This document shows, piece after piece, positions 36,105 to 47,177 of a DNA stretch of 64,000 bases (the stretch's first letter is position 1; each line of letters opens with the position of its first letter). Under the pieces are notes generated by a model. That model saw nothing but the letters and a program-made list of their open reading frames with translations, searched no databases and was not told the DNA's origin. The position numbers were made by a program, and so were the translations under genes. Origin of the DNA: Hysterangium stoloniferum. Taxonomy: Eukaryota > Basidiomycota > Agaricomycetes > Hysterangiales > Hysterangiaceae. The stretch lies in assembly GCA_015178975.1 (NCBI GenBank), contig WHVD01000055.1, positions 186,001-250,000 on the forward strand, written 5' to 3'.

Positions 36105-36534
36105 TGTCACAAATCGATTATTCTTCAATAGAGTCGAATAATATTCTACTAATCGAACTCGAAAGCCTCATTCGACGAAGTATATATTCGCCCTGTCGAT
36201 GAAGTAAGAGGCTATTACCAGTCACAAGAACTCACGGAAGTATTTGTCGAAGTAGTTATGACAAGATAGATTACTAATATCACTAATATACAGATATTTC
36301 GACTGACTTCCCTCGCTCCTTTCGTAGCTCTTTTATGCTTTTTGTTGTATTGTTATGACTATGTTATGAACTAATTATGAAATCATATATGATGTCGAAA
36401 TGAGACATGTCGAAAGAGATTCGATGGTGTTGAATAATGTTCGGTTTTGTTGAGTTGAATTCGATAGGTTGAAGAGTTGTCGAAAGTTACCTTTGAATGT
36501 TTGTGACAATATGTGACATGTGACGGTTGTCACA
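36105..36534 (+). mobile_element. Nested solo LTR, family F (430 bp)
   Basis: It begins TGTCACAAATCG and ends GGTTGTCACA, bounded by TGGTC (36100-36104) and CGGTC (36535-36539), a 4-of-5 target duplication. Removing it rejoins the family A LTR exactly. Rich in TCGA words. No other copy is in the window, so orientation is not certain. Confidence 0.75.
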
Positions 36535-36992
36535 CGGTCCCCGAGGTTATCACCACCTATCAACAATTCAAGTCATCGCTCAAGTCCTCGCATCGGAAAC
36601 CATCAGTTTCCCAATGCTGATGTATGCTTTCGCAGTGATCAAACTCCATTTACACCCCGTCAAAATATACTCATACGATCTGGTTAAACTCTGATATGTC
36701 CCTTTTATTATGAGGATCCATCCTACTCTATGTTTCACATATGTCTATATATACTTGTAACCCTCAGACTATTTCCTTTCTTCATAATCCCACTCTCAGT
36801 TATCTCACAGCTTCCGAACTAATCATAACCTTCCCGTTCCTAGTGAAGCTTATTTGTCAATACCGTTTTCCACTCTTCTCCTAGTTAGTATTTCCTAGAT
36901 GCCGAATACTCGTATATGAACCCGTTGTAGTTGTAGTTACTAGGTAATCAGAATATCGACTCAGAATACCCTCCTACGCCTATAAAAGTCTC

Positions 36993-37961
36993 TGTTACGA
37001 CCGTGTTGTAACCCATGTCGCAACCCGATGGTCCCCGAGAATACTACGGTCTATCGATGTTCCAAGTTATTGATCAAGTCATCATTTCGGAAACCTTCGG
37101 AATACCGACACTGATGTATACCTTCATGGTGATCAAACCTTGTTTACGCCCCTGTCAAAATATACTCGTACCATCTGGTTATGCTTTGATATGTCCCCTT
37201 TCATTATGATGATCTGTTTTACTCTATGTTTCACATATGCCCATATATACTTGTAGTCCATGGACTATTCCCTTTTCTCGTAATCCCGCTCTCAGCTAAA
37301 TCTCGGCTTCCGATCTTATCGTAACTTTCCGGTTTCTAGTCAAGTCTATTCGTCAAATAGTGTTTCCGCTCTTCCCTTAGTTAGTAGTTTCTAGACGCTG
37401 ACAACTCGTATATAAACCTGCTGTAAATGTAGTTATTAGACAATCAGAATATTGACTTAGATCAACTTAGATTGACTTAGATACCCCTCTAATTTCCAAC
37501 TCCATTATCTATTCACGACCACCACATTCCGACTCCATCCGATTTACGATTCAACTTACATTTACGACTTCAACCTCTAATCTCCGACTCTCTCAATCTC
37601 CAACTCTCAGTCTCCGACTCTTAGTCTCCGACTCTTAGTCTCCGACTCTTAGTCTCCGACTCTTAGTCTCCGACTCTTAGTCTCCGACTCTTAGTCTCCG
37701 ACTCTTAGTCTCCGACTCTTAGTCTCCGACTCTTCATCTCCAACTCTTGGTCTCTGAACCCTCAGCCCAACCTTCAACTGATCCTTCGGTTTCCAATCGG
37801 TAGTTTACCGAGAGGTTTACTTGACAGGACTAGTTTTCGCCTGCCCAAAATTTAAGGACACCCGACGGTAACTTGCAAGGGTGCAGCACATAAGCTGAAG
37901 CCAAGTCCTTCCGTTCGGTCCCCGTCGGCCAGCCGACATCCGTCAGTTTCTGCTCTTAACA
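36993..37961 (+). mobile_element. Nested solo LTR of family A (969 bp) inside another family A LTR
   Basis: TGTTACGACCGTG...GCTCTTAACA bounded by perfect 5-bp duplications GTCTC (36988-36992 and 37962-37966). It is longer than the 720-bp siblings mainly because of the 14-bp minisatellite and neighbouring CTCCGACTC-like sequence at about 37480-37760. Confidence 0.93.
37611..37736 (+). repeat. 14-bp minisatellite within LTR (9 units)
   Basis: TCTCCGACTCTTAG is repeated eight times exactly, with a ninth unit ending TCTTCA. It lies inside the nested family A LTR, downstream of its predicted promoter. Confidence 0.95.
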
Positions 37962-38294
37962 GTCTCATACTAAGTATTCCACTATCCACCTTCGTGTGCA
38001 TTCACCCACTCTTGGCCTCCGACCCCTTGGCCCGACACTCGACTTATCCTTCACTTCCAATCAGTAGTTTCACCGAGAGGTATTCGTTAGGACTAGTCTC
38101 TGCCCGTCTGAAATTTAAGGACACCTGACGGATTATTGCGAGGGCGCAGCACATAAGCTGAAGCCAAGTCCTTCTGATCGGTCCCCATTGGCCCACCGAC
38201 ATTAGTCAGTTTTCAGTTCTTAACAGTATATTCTGCTTTCACACCTGCACTTTCCGTTAATCATGCCTCCGAGAAAAAAAGATGCCAAGCCAAG

Positions 38295-38936
38295 TGTGAA
38301 GTGTCACTGGATTCTGACCATTCAATATACGAAGTATAGTGTTTATGTGACTACTATTAGCAGGTATTGACCATTCAGTACAACACCGTAGGTTACTAGA
38401 CTGGCAGTACTAGTAAGGAGACACACTATGCGTTGCAAGAGCAACTGTACAGTTGCTCTTGACGGCTAGAATGAAAGAATGAAAGAGTTGACCTTTACGG
38501 TACAACTCGTAGCTAGATGTAAAATAGATAATCAATGAGAGGTTGAATATATAAAGTAAAGAGATAGTAGCGTGAGTCGACTATAATGTCGACGAGTGCA
38601 AAGACCTTTGAGTGGAACTTGACCTTCGCGGTTCGAGTCCAAAGTCTGTTAGTATGCGAGAGAATACTACCTTTATAGGTAGTTGAGACGTTACCCTTGA
38701 CACCTCTCGCTATTCGACGTCTGGGTCGTTTACGAGGTGGTGTCTGCTGGGTAAAAAGTGTCTATCGTTTGGCGCCGAGAGCGCCCATAGGTATACACAA
38801 GACTCCGAACTAAGAAATACGGGTATGCTCGAAGGATATAGGGAATTAAAGAAAAGAAATAGAAACTAGATAATATAGTACTATAATGTGCATATTAATC
38901 CACTGTCCAATTATGCATATATGCATACCCTTCACA
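38295..38936 (-). repeat. 3' LTR of element B
   Basis: 642 bp, 12 differences from the 5' LTR; 9 of them include a CpG present in the 5' LTR that is TpG or CpA here. It contains a perfect 26-bp palindrome at 38436-38461. Confidence 0.97.
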
Positions 38937-38949
38937 GTGCCCCCCCAGT
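38937..38949 (-). promoter_or_regulatory. Polypurine tract of element B
   Basis: The element strand reads ACTGGGGGGGCAC directly before the 3' LTR. It is short and G-rich, the expected place for the plus-strand primer. Confidence 0.55.
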
Positions 38950-39127
38950 TCGAAGGGATGTGCTATACAAGGTGTCGAAGAGCATCTGGGACGCCGCCCC
39001 AAGCCTCCTGTGAGGATCCCCCAAGGTCCAAGATGATGTTTCCCCATCATTCCCTTTTTATTCTGAAGGATTCGGCTATTCTCGCTCGAGCCAAATCACT
39101 AGAATTCCTGTACAAGGAGTCGGCCCA

Positions 39128-41070
39128 TCATCTGTAGGCTTTCTCTCTGCAACGAATGACTGCGCGGACACTAACCGGCGGAGCGGAAATCCGCACGAGA
39201 AGAGGAGCATTGGGGAGGGGAAATGAAGATGTGGGTAGCGGGGCAGGAATGTGTGGCTGCGTAGTGGTCTCTGTGGGAGGCATCAGGACGAGGGCCTCGA
39301 GTAAATCTACGAAGCCAGCAATAGAGAGGACACTCACTGAGTCTGGGGGCAGACGGTGAAGCTCCACTATGATGTGCCGGAACATAGAGAGTTTAATCTC
39401 CTGAGCTGCTCGCGCAAAGTTCTTCCCCTCTGCAAGATCCTCGAAGGAGAGATAGAAATCCTCCATTATCTCCGATAATGGAGCCAGACCGCGACAACCC
39501 TTAAGGCTCCCGTGAAGGACCGGTTGCTGAAGTACCAGTACTAGCTGTGATAGCACCCTTCTGACAGGAAACTGTTCGGAAGGGTAGTTGACAGCTACTC
39601 GCATCCAGAAAGTTGTGGATACGAGCTCAGTGGGGGGAAGCGGGCTGTCAGGGACAGGAATAGGGGATTGCTCTCGGAGAGGAGTGGTGGCCTTCTGCAT
39701 CTCCTTCGCCTTTTCGCTTATCATGGGAACAATGATGTCCGGTGTAGGAGGGTTCAAATCGACATCCATTTGCTCTTGTAGAAGGTCGTGGATAGGGCTA
39801 CCTAAGGACATGCAATATGAATACGGAGAGTCGGGAGGGATACCCGGTGACGGTGGAAGTGGGGTTGGGACCGGTACAGCTTTTGGGGAGGGAGCGAGAC
39901 GAGGCGCCAGAATCAGGGCTGCAGGAGTGTGTGCCGGAAGGAGGATGGGAAGGGGCCTCGACGTTGGCGAAAGGCGTGGGACTGGAATTGGGGAAGGTTC
40001 ACGTTGGGCTGAGAGAGTGTGTGCCGGGTTCGGGATGGGAGGGGGCCTCGACATCTTAAGTGAGTTGGGATCGGTACAGCTTTTGGGGAAGGAGGTAGAT
40101 GAGGTGTTAGAATTGGGGCTGAGGGAGTATGTGCTGGGTGAAGGATGGGAAGGGGCCTCGACGTTGGCGAAAGACATGGGACCGGAATCGTGGAAGGTTC
40201 GCGTTCCTGTGACTGTTGACTAGGGCGGTGACCCCTCCATACTTTGGATGATGGTTTCCGTGTTTGTCTTTGGTTGGGGTCACTGGTTACGAAGCGAACT
40301 TTCGACAGGAGGAGGAACCCTTCATGGCAATCCTCTCCCAGATATCGGATGCTGTACGCACCATTCCTGTTCTCGTCTTCCTCCTCATCCTCATCCGAGG
40401 AAAAATCAATTGGTCCCCTACGGTATCCTTTTTCTCGCTGGGGCAACATTTGACCGTCCCCTTGGGTAAGAACTATTCATTGCAACTTAATGCGTCGAAG
40501 TAGTTCACAGTCATAAAAGATGGTACCCTCCTTCTCCTTCCAGCTCTTGGTTCCCGTCATCCTAATGCAAGGCGTCCCACCCTCACTATCATCGGTCTCC
40601 GCGAAGTCGGCCCATTTCTCTCCGGGAGGGGGAAGGATCGGCGCGGAAGCTCTGTTTCTGAATTGCGCTCTGTCCTCATGCCGCTGTCACTTGGAGGGGA
40701 CTCCTTCTCTTGCTCCCCTCGCCTCCTGCTGACTTCTATACTCAGCGCGCCTTTCTCTTTTGTGGGTGAGCCTCCTTGTGTTGTGTTCTTCCATAAACGT
40801 TTCCTGCCTCCGCATACTAGCAGCGACTTCCTCTGATGATGGTCTGACGGAGGGCCCTAACAGCTTACTCCAATCCGTACCGGTATTTCCCCCCGGCTCA
40901 GCACCAAAGGGGGGGTTTGATTCTTGGGTACTCCAATTGCTCTCGACATTGTCTGTACGAGGCATGCGGGTGATGAATCCCCCACCGGTCGTGGATGTAC
41001 TGGCTGTCGGGGCCCGCGGGACCTTTTTGAACTTAGGGAGGACTTGCTTGTTTTGTTGGAATGGGAGCAT
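39128..41070 (-). pseudogene. Additional sense ORF of element B between chromodomain and 3' LTR (unknown function)
   Basis: From MLPFQQNKQVLPKFKK (41070) one frame runs to about 40060 with only two TGA codons (near 40687 and 40489), each compatible with a former Arg codon. A single shift near 40060 then carries it to 39128, making about 640 codons. Features in order: basic N-terminus, Arg/Glu-rich helix (RREETF..RKRERRAEYRSQQEA type), an acidic run DFSSDEDEEEDENR, two to three Pro-rich repeats around SPTSRPLPIL-PAHTP, and a C-terminal helical block (YLSFEDLAEGKNFARAAQEI, HIIVELHRLPPDSVS). No membrane segment is seen, so it does not look like an envelope. I do not recognise the protein. Element C is cut before this point, so conservation cannot be tested here. 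Confidence 0.65.
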
Positions 41071-41425
41071 TATAGCACGATAAAGTGGTGAAGTTGAAGA
41101 TAGAGGGAAGGGCTGTAGATAGGTGAAGGACGTGGTATGAAAGATAAAGAAAATTTATGCGAATTTACGTGTACTTTTTTTTATTATATATATTGAATTG
41201 AAACTCCGCTCGGTTGGTCATTAAATAAAATTCATTAATTGTGGCTGGGTTTTGGGTAAATGTGTCTGCCACTGGTTGTCCCAATTGACCGGAGGGATAG
41301 AAAAATGAAAGAGAATAAAAGCCAATGAGATGGCTCGCTGAATGACTGAGATATTTCTGGAAGGAAGTTACGAAAGAAATGGAATAAATGATAGAATAGA
41401 TGATTCCTTGAGCGCATATATCCCG

Positions 41426-43880
41426 TTAAATTTTGAACAGCGCCTTGTATGCCCTCAGAAGTGCCGGAGCATTTCTGAGGTTAGTGCTGCTTAACCACGA
41501 ATCCTCTTCGGGTCCATAACCTTTCCATCGCACCCTAAATAGCAGACAATTTCGCTGTTTTCTATGTCCAACAATAGCTTCAACTTCGTATTTTTCATGA
41601 TCTGATTTCAACTCTCTTAGGTTCTCAAGTTGGGGTCTTGGACCTAGGTTGGGAGGAGAGGGTCGATATTTCCACAGATGATCCCAATTAATGACTGGAT
41701 GCATCGGATACTCCGGGGGAATCTTAAGCCTAAATACTTGAGAGTTCAATTTCTCAAGGACCTCGAATGGTCCAATCCGTCTTTGTATTAGTTTCTTCCC
41801 CGTTCCCTTGACTTCCACCAGTTCGAGGGAGTGGGGGTTCACTAATACAAAGTCTCCCTCGGAGATATCTTTGACAGGTCTTTGCTTCTTGTTATACGCT
41901 CGTGCTTGAATCTCTTGGGCTCGAGCAATTGAATCCTGCGCCATCTGTCAATGACTCTCTAGTTCGAGAATCCATTGGTCGGCCATAGGGCTGTCTGATA
42001 GTTCTCTAGGAACTAGGGGTTCGTCACCTCCTAGAACTTGAGACATCCCTCTTGGGAGGTATCCCATTAATAAGAAGGCCGGAGCGTAGTTCGTTGAACT
42101 GTGAACGGTTGAGTTGTACGCATGGACTACCACCTCAATCCATTGGGACCAGCTCTCCTTAGCAGAAGCACAATAGGCTCGAAGCATTTGTTCTATGGTT
42201 GCATTCATATTCTCCGTCTGTCCATCCGTCTGGGGATGATGGGCAGAAGATACCGCAAGGGTGGTGCCATAAATCTTACAGACTTCCTGCCAGAACCTGC
42301 AGGTCCATCTCTTGTCCTGATCGCAGATTATTCGAGAGGGTAGTCCGAAGGGGCTGGCCACCTGTTTGACAAACATTCGTGCAAATCCTTCAGCCATAAG
42401 GTTCGAGAAAGTAGGTATTGTAATAGCGAAACACGTTAATTTATCAACGGCGACGAAAACTGCTGAATATAAATCCTTTCCTGAGTCAGGTAGTCCAGTG
42501 ATCAGGTCCATAGAAACTACTTCGAAGGGCCTAAAAGGTACATCAGCAGGTCTGAGGGTTCCTTGACGAGCGGTGCAATCAATTTTGGTCATTTGGCAGA
42601 TGTCGCAGGTACGCGCGTACGACACGCAATCTTGCAGCATTTTTGGCCAAAAGAACCGGTCTTTCATTAGGTTGAACAACCACTGACCTCCGGCGTGCGC
42701 TCCCTCAAAAGGATTATCATGTACCAACCTTAAAATAGAGTTAGTCATGGTTCTGGGCACGCAAACTTGACTTTTCCAGTCCGAGTCACGAAAGTACAGG
42801 AGTCTGTTTGCTCCCACGAAGTAGTGAGAAGGAGTGACAACCGCATTGGGTGAAGGGGTATCTAGAGCGTAGAGGTTTCTGAAGACTGGGTCCTTCGAGT
42901 ATCCCTCTAGAAATTTCTTTATATATCCCTCCTCGATACTGATTAGTAGCTGAGGATGATGCAGTGCAAAGTCGGACTCATCCTCCTGATCGTCCCTCAC
43001 TGCGTTATGAAAATCCCATTCCGACTGTTGAACCTTCTGAGTTACTCCAAAAGGTTCCATGGAATCATTTATGATCGAGAAGACCACCTTCTTAGCAGGT
43101 TCGTCCTTCCATAGTTTTTCCTCAGTGCTTTTGTCCATAGAGGTCGAAGTGATAGCTTGTAAATCATCTCTAATAGGGCTCACGAAGGCTGGTACCCGAG
43201 GAAGTCTGGACAATGGGTCCACATTACTGTGAACTCTTCCTGCTCGATGTAAAATTTCGAGACCTGGAAATGCAGTGTATAGCGCCCCCATGCGGCTAGT
43301 CGACGATTAGTGTTCTCGTACGATCTAGCCCATTGCAGAGCTGCATGGTCCGTAATGAGTAGAACATGTTCACCTTCAATGAAGGGTTGGAAGTGGACTA
43401 GTCCCTCCTTTGCTGCTAACGCTTCCCGTTCAGTGGCAGAATAGTTACGTTCAGCGCTTTTCAGCGTGCGGCTCCAATATGCAATGACTCATTCAACGGT
43501 AACTTCGGTCGCCTCAAAAGTGGGTCCCCATGAATCCGACCACTCAATCTCGGGCTGTTTGGTTTTGTACCGATGAACAAAGGATGGCACATCCTGCGCA
43601 CGGTCAAAAGCTAACTTGGCTTGGGTATAGATTTTAGTGTCCATCAAGTCTCTTAAAGCCATCTTCTGGACTTGTTGGAGACAACAACCTAAGGCAAAAT
43701 CTGAAGCGTCCATATACAATCGATAGGGCATCCCACTAACTGGATGTCCCAGCACTGGTGCTGATCCTAGCGTGATTTTAACATCCTCATAAGCTTGGAC
43801 ATGTTCAGCAGTCCATGTCCAGGGTGTTCCCTTTTTTAGGAGCGAGAATAAAGGGGACACCATCCATGAATAGAATGGTA
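41426..43880 (-). pseudogene. Element B RT end, RNase H, integrase and chromodomain
   Basis: It continues the polyprotein after the TRIM (SLLKKGTPWTWTAEHVQAYE; RNase H with YMDASDFALGCCLQQ). A TGA stands near 43489. A one-base loss in a G run (43290-43294, GGGGG where element C has six) shifts the frame. Integrase then shows HDNPFEGAHAGG, CDICQMTK, MDLITGLPDS and HHPQTDGQTENMNATIEQML. A TGA near 41945 (Arg in C) separates the last part, which ends in a chromodomain (VEAIVGHRKQRNCLLFRVRW, then KGYGPEEDSW; 41426-41600). Chromodomains in this class are known to steer integration to marked chromatin. Confidence 0.92.
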
Positions 43881-43907
43881 TATACTGTTAAAAGTGTAGA
43901 TAATGAA

Positions 43908-43979
43908 TGGCCAGACTGGGGATTGAACCCAGGGCTTCTGCATATATAGCAGGGGTGTTAACCATTACACCACCTGACC
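43908..43979 (-). ncRNA. Complete tRNA-like cloverleaf inside TRIM LTR (copy 1)
   Basis: 72 nt fold as a full cloverleaf. Acceptor GGTCAGG/TCTGGCC (7 bp, two G-T), D-stem GTGT/ACAC with loop AATGGTTA, anticodon stem CCTGC/GCAGA (four pairs, one mismatch) with loop TATATAT, T-stem CTGGG/CCCAG with loop TTCAATC, discriminator A. A box TGGTGTAATGG and B box GGTTCAATCC match the Pol III consensus. The nominal anticodon is TAT with A instead of T at position 33, so it is unlikely to decode. It is part of the LTR rather than a chromosomal tRNA gene. Confidence 0.8.
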
Positions 43980-44190
43980 CTGGGAAGCACTGCTAGCATT
44001 ACTCAAACTAACACACTCCCTTAATGCTAGCACTCAACTATACTATAAGCAGATATAGGTCCTCTCTGGCTCTTTTGTCCAGACTTGTCCACTATACCAC
44101 ACACAAATATAGCTGTTCACTCTACACACAGGAACCATGCCCTATAGCACACAGCGGGGCCCATAACCTGTTAAAAGTGTAGATAATGAA

Positions 44191-44262
44191 TGGCCAGACT
44201 GGGGATTGAACCCAGGGCTTCTGCATATATAGCAGGGGTGTTAACCATTACACCACCTGACC
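44191..44262 (-). ncRNA. Complete tRNA-like cloverleaf inside TRIM LTR (copy 2)
   Basis: Identical in sequence to the copy at 43908-43979, at the same offset within the second LTR. Confidence 0.8.
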
Positions 44263-44301
44263 CTGGGAAGCACTGCTAGCATTACTCAAACTAACATATA
44301 C

Positions 44302-47177
44302 GCCAAAAAGTAAAGGACCATTCCAAGGAACCGTTGTAGTTCAGAGACCTTAGTGGGTGGGGCCAGTTCCAATATAGCGTGAACTTTCTCTTGATGGGTC
44401 GAAAAACCCAACCTGGATACTTTATGACCCAACAACAAGATCGAATTATATCCGATAAAACATTTCTTGGGAGAGAGAGTGATACTGGCCAAAGCGATAG
44501 CGCCAAGCACCTGATTCAGGTGAAGCAAATGATCATCCCAGTTCTTAGAGAATATGACTATGTCATCGATGTAGACTAGACAAAAAATCCACAAGTAGGG
44601 TGCTAACACTATTTGCATGACGTGCTGAAATGTGGAGGGGCCGTTTCTGAGCCCGAACAGCATCCTCTTAAATTGCCACAGCCCTCTATGAGATCTAAAG
44701 GCTGTTTTGGGCTTATCATCCTCCAACATTTCTAATTGAGTAAACCCAGCTAGCGTGTCGAAAGAAGAAAGAACATTTGACCCCGACAACGCCTGCATGA
44801 TCTCTGATTGACGTGGTAAAGGGAATTCGTCTGGAACAGTGAGATGATTAAGTTTCTGATAGTCGATGACCACCCGCAGTTTACCATTGCGATATACTAC
44901 AAAGGCTGGCACCCCCCAGGGGCTTTTAGATGGCTCAATGACACCCTGTTCGAACCAGGTATCCATTTGCTCGTCTATAACTCTCCTATTGGCAGGGGAC
45001 GAAGGGAACATAGGCATGGATATGGGCTGGGCGCCCTCTTTCAAAGGGACAGGGACTCTACATTCCACTTGCCCTAACCGTCCATCGACTCCGAAAGCCT
45101 TAACGCTCTCAGTCAAAACTGATCTGAGATGTGGCAAGACCTCCGTTGGTATATCTGGTCCCAAGTTGACTAGCTTGTGAAGATCCTCTGAGGCAAATTG
45201 TTCATTATCAGCCACCGCAGCCGTCTTAGGACCAGGCGGTTCGAAATCATCCGCAATCTCTGGTTCAACAGGTGGCTTAGGCCTCTCTGAGGCGAATTGA
45301 CGGTCCTCTTCAAGTTGAGAGAGACTTTCGATAAGGTGTGCGATCTTGGTCGCGCTGGCTGCCATTAAACCTTTCTCCTCAAGTGACCTGGGCTTGTGAG
45401 CCCAACGAGCGGGGTCATGAATTATCCCTATTGTCTCCCCTCGTCGGATAGTCTTAGGGGTTAGCGATGGATTGGCTAAGGGTACTGCCACACTATTCCT
45501 TGAAATTGCTGTGATTGGTGTGGCTAATATGGAACCGTCCTCGTTTTGCAATACAATTCCTTCAACAATCCATTCCTCGCCCTTTAGATCTTCAACAAAA
45601 ATAGGCACTAGTCTGGCTGACTCTGGATCGATAGTGCAATCCTCCAAGGCTCGCACGACTCTTTCAGTACGCACACCTTTATCAGGGAGAGAGGTGAGCT
45701 TGGGTTGCTCCTTCTCATGCTTCCCGAAAGGGGCCTTATTGACGGTGAAGGTCAAAGGTTGAGGTTCCTTAGAAGAACTGGCTGGAATAAAATGCTGTTG
45801 TCCCGGGAGAATAAGTCTAGCCAACGGCTGATCTCTTAGAGTACCGATTTCATAATTAATATGGAAGTCTTCTCCTAAAAGAATTGGCACCATCATTCCT
45901 CTAACGACATACGTTTCCGCCGCGAACTTCAGTAACGTTCCACTGTCGTCCTCCAGGTAAATAGGAATATTAACATATCCGATAACCTTAGCGTTACCCG
46001 TGAGCTGGATTAGATGCAACTTGAGTCCTTGTTTCAACTTATATATGCCCTGCAGCCCCTTGTAGAATTCCTCCGATATAAGGGAAAGATCCACTCCCGT
46101 GTCCATTCGAACTTTAACGCGTTCGGGTGAATTGGGAGTTCCTACATGACCGAAAACATGGAGCGCTGCAACTCCTATGCTAGAGTAACCACTGGGAGGA
46201 TCCCGTTTTCGATAAAGGATCGTAGTATCCTCCTTCATCAGATGACTGGGACGAGGGTATTGGATTCTAGGCCTCTTACTTTCCTTGCACAGGGACAAGC
46301 TTACATTCCTGCGCTCACTTCGGCAAGGAACATGCTTCGAAGGGGAATCCAATACCGGATCATTGTCGCTGTCCTCCGAATCCGAGTCCTTGTACGGTAG
46401 TAAGTCGGGGGGGTTTCCGGGATCAAACGGGAATGTGTCAACATCAGCTCTGGGCGAACAGAGCAAGTTCGAGCTGATTTGTTCGTGAGAATCTCCAGTC
46501 TGACGGTAGTTCTCGGTCAGGCCTTCAAGGTCCTGCCGATGAGCACTCAACCTGTCTCCCTTTTCGAAGAAATCTGCGGCAAGTATGGATACATAAACTT
46601 CAGATGGAAGAGCCTCACTAGTCGTTCGGTTTTCCTCCCTTACTAATTTGTCTCCGACTCGGGGCGCATAAATGGAAACAAAAGTCAATTCGTCATCAGA
46701 GCTATTTACTTGTCCTTGTATAGATAGTCCATGAACCGCTTCATATAACCTTTGCTCCTCAGCTTCCTCTGACATATCCTGTGCGGAGCATTTGTTGATA
46801 GAGACATAATGAGACATTTTACCAGCTTGGGGGCAGTCTATCTTGAAATGCTCCGGACTTCCGCATATCCAACATTCCTTGGTGGGTTTGACCGAGCTCT
46901 TCTTGTTACTCCTCTTGAAGAACATTTTTCCGTGACACTTTCCCTGCGTTGGATTAGCGACGTCAGGGATGGTCCTTCTCATCGAGCCTCTCTCGTTAGT
47001 CTCACTAACGAGAACATGGTTAGGTGAAGAGAAGTCGTCGGTGACTCTAAAATCCACTTCCTGACCCTCTGATAACATTACGCACGGTTTCTGAAACCTG
47101 TAGCATTCCCAGTGTGTTTGGACCCAAGCGTTAATCAGAGCTTCTTGCAGGTTATTAGCATAGGTCTGCAAACTCAT
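44302..47177 (-). pseudogene. Element B zinc knuckle, protease and N-terminal reverse transcriptase
   Basis: CWICGSPEHFKIDC (CCHC knuckle) lies near 46830-46870. The aspartic protease motif VRMDTGVDLSLISEEF is near 46080-46120, followed by a VPILLGEDFH flap/domain end. Reverse transcriptase shows VVIDYQKLNHLTVPDEFPLP, FGLRNGPSTFQHVM and active site YIDD (near 44570). The frame is open for 963 codons, unusually well preserved, until it runs into the TRIM at 44296. Confidence 0.92.

Larger units (their letters stand above)
36076..38225 (+). repeat. 5' LTR of plus-strand family A element, interrupted twice
   Basis: It starts TGTTACGACTGTG and ends CAGTTCTTAACA, immediately before the internal region and the gag ATG at 38263. 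The LTR itself is made of 36076-36104, 36535-36992 and 37962-38225, about 740 bp once duplications are removed. That is close to the 719-723 bp of intact copies. The two gaps hold solo LTRs. Confidence 0.9.
43886..44296 (-). mobile_element. TRIM-type miniature LTR element (411 bp) with tRNA-like LTRs
   Basis: Two identical 128-bp direct repeats (43886-44013 and 44169-44296) start TGTTAGTTTGAG and end CTTTTAACA on the minus strand, flank a 155-bp non-coding core, and are bounded by perfect TATAC duplications (43881-43885, 44297-44301). It interrupts the element B reverse transcriptase. On the minus strand the core ends AAGGGAGTG before the downstream LTR (purine-rich) and begins GGTTATGGGCCCC after the upstream LTR (possible primer site TGGGCCCC). 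It has no coding capacity, so it must be moved by other elements. Confidence 0.93.

Noticed and set aside
37611..37736. CRISPR-like array
   Set aside because: The units abut without spacers, lie in an LTR, and the genome is eukaryotic.
38630..38640. GGTTCGAGTCC, a perfect B-box word, in element B LTRs (also 49600-49610)
   Set aside because: No A box at suitable spacing and no cloverleaf around it, so it is taken as chance.
39588..40223. 211-codon plus-strand frame
   Set aside because: It is the antisense shadow of the Pro-rich part of the element B extra frame. Gly/Arg-rich composition is what the complement of Pro/Thr/Ser codons gives.
43908..43979. Ordinary chromosomal tRNA gene
   Set aside because: It is present identically in both direct repeats of an element with target duplications, and has an abnormal anticodon loop, so it belongs to the TRIM.
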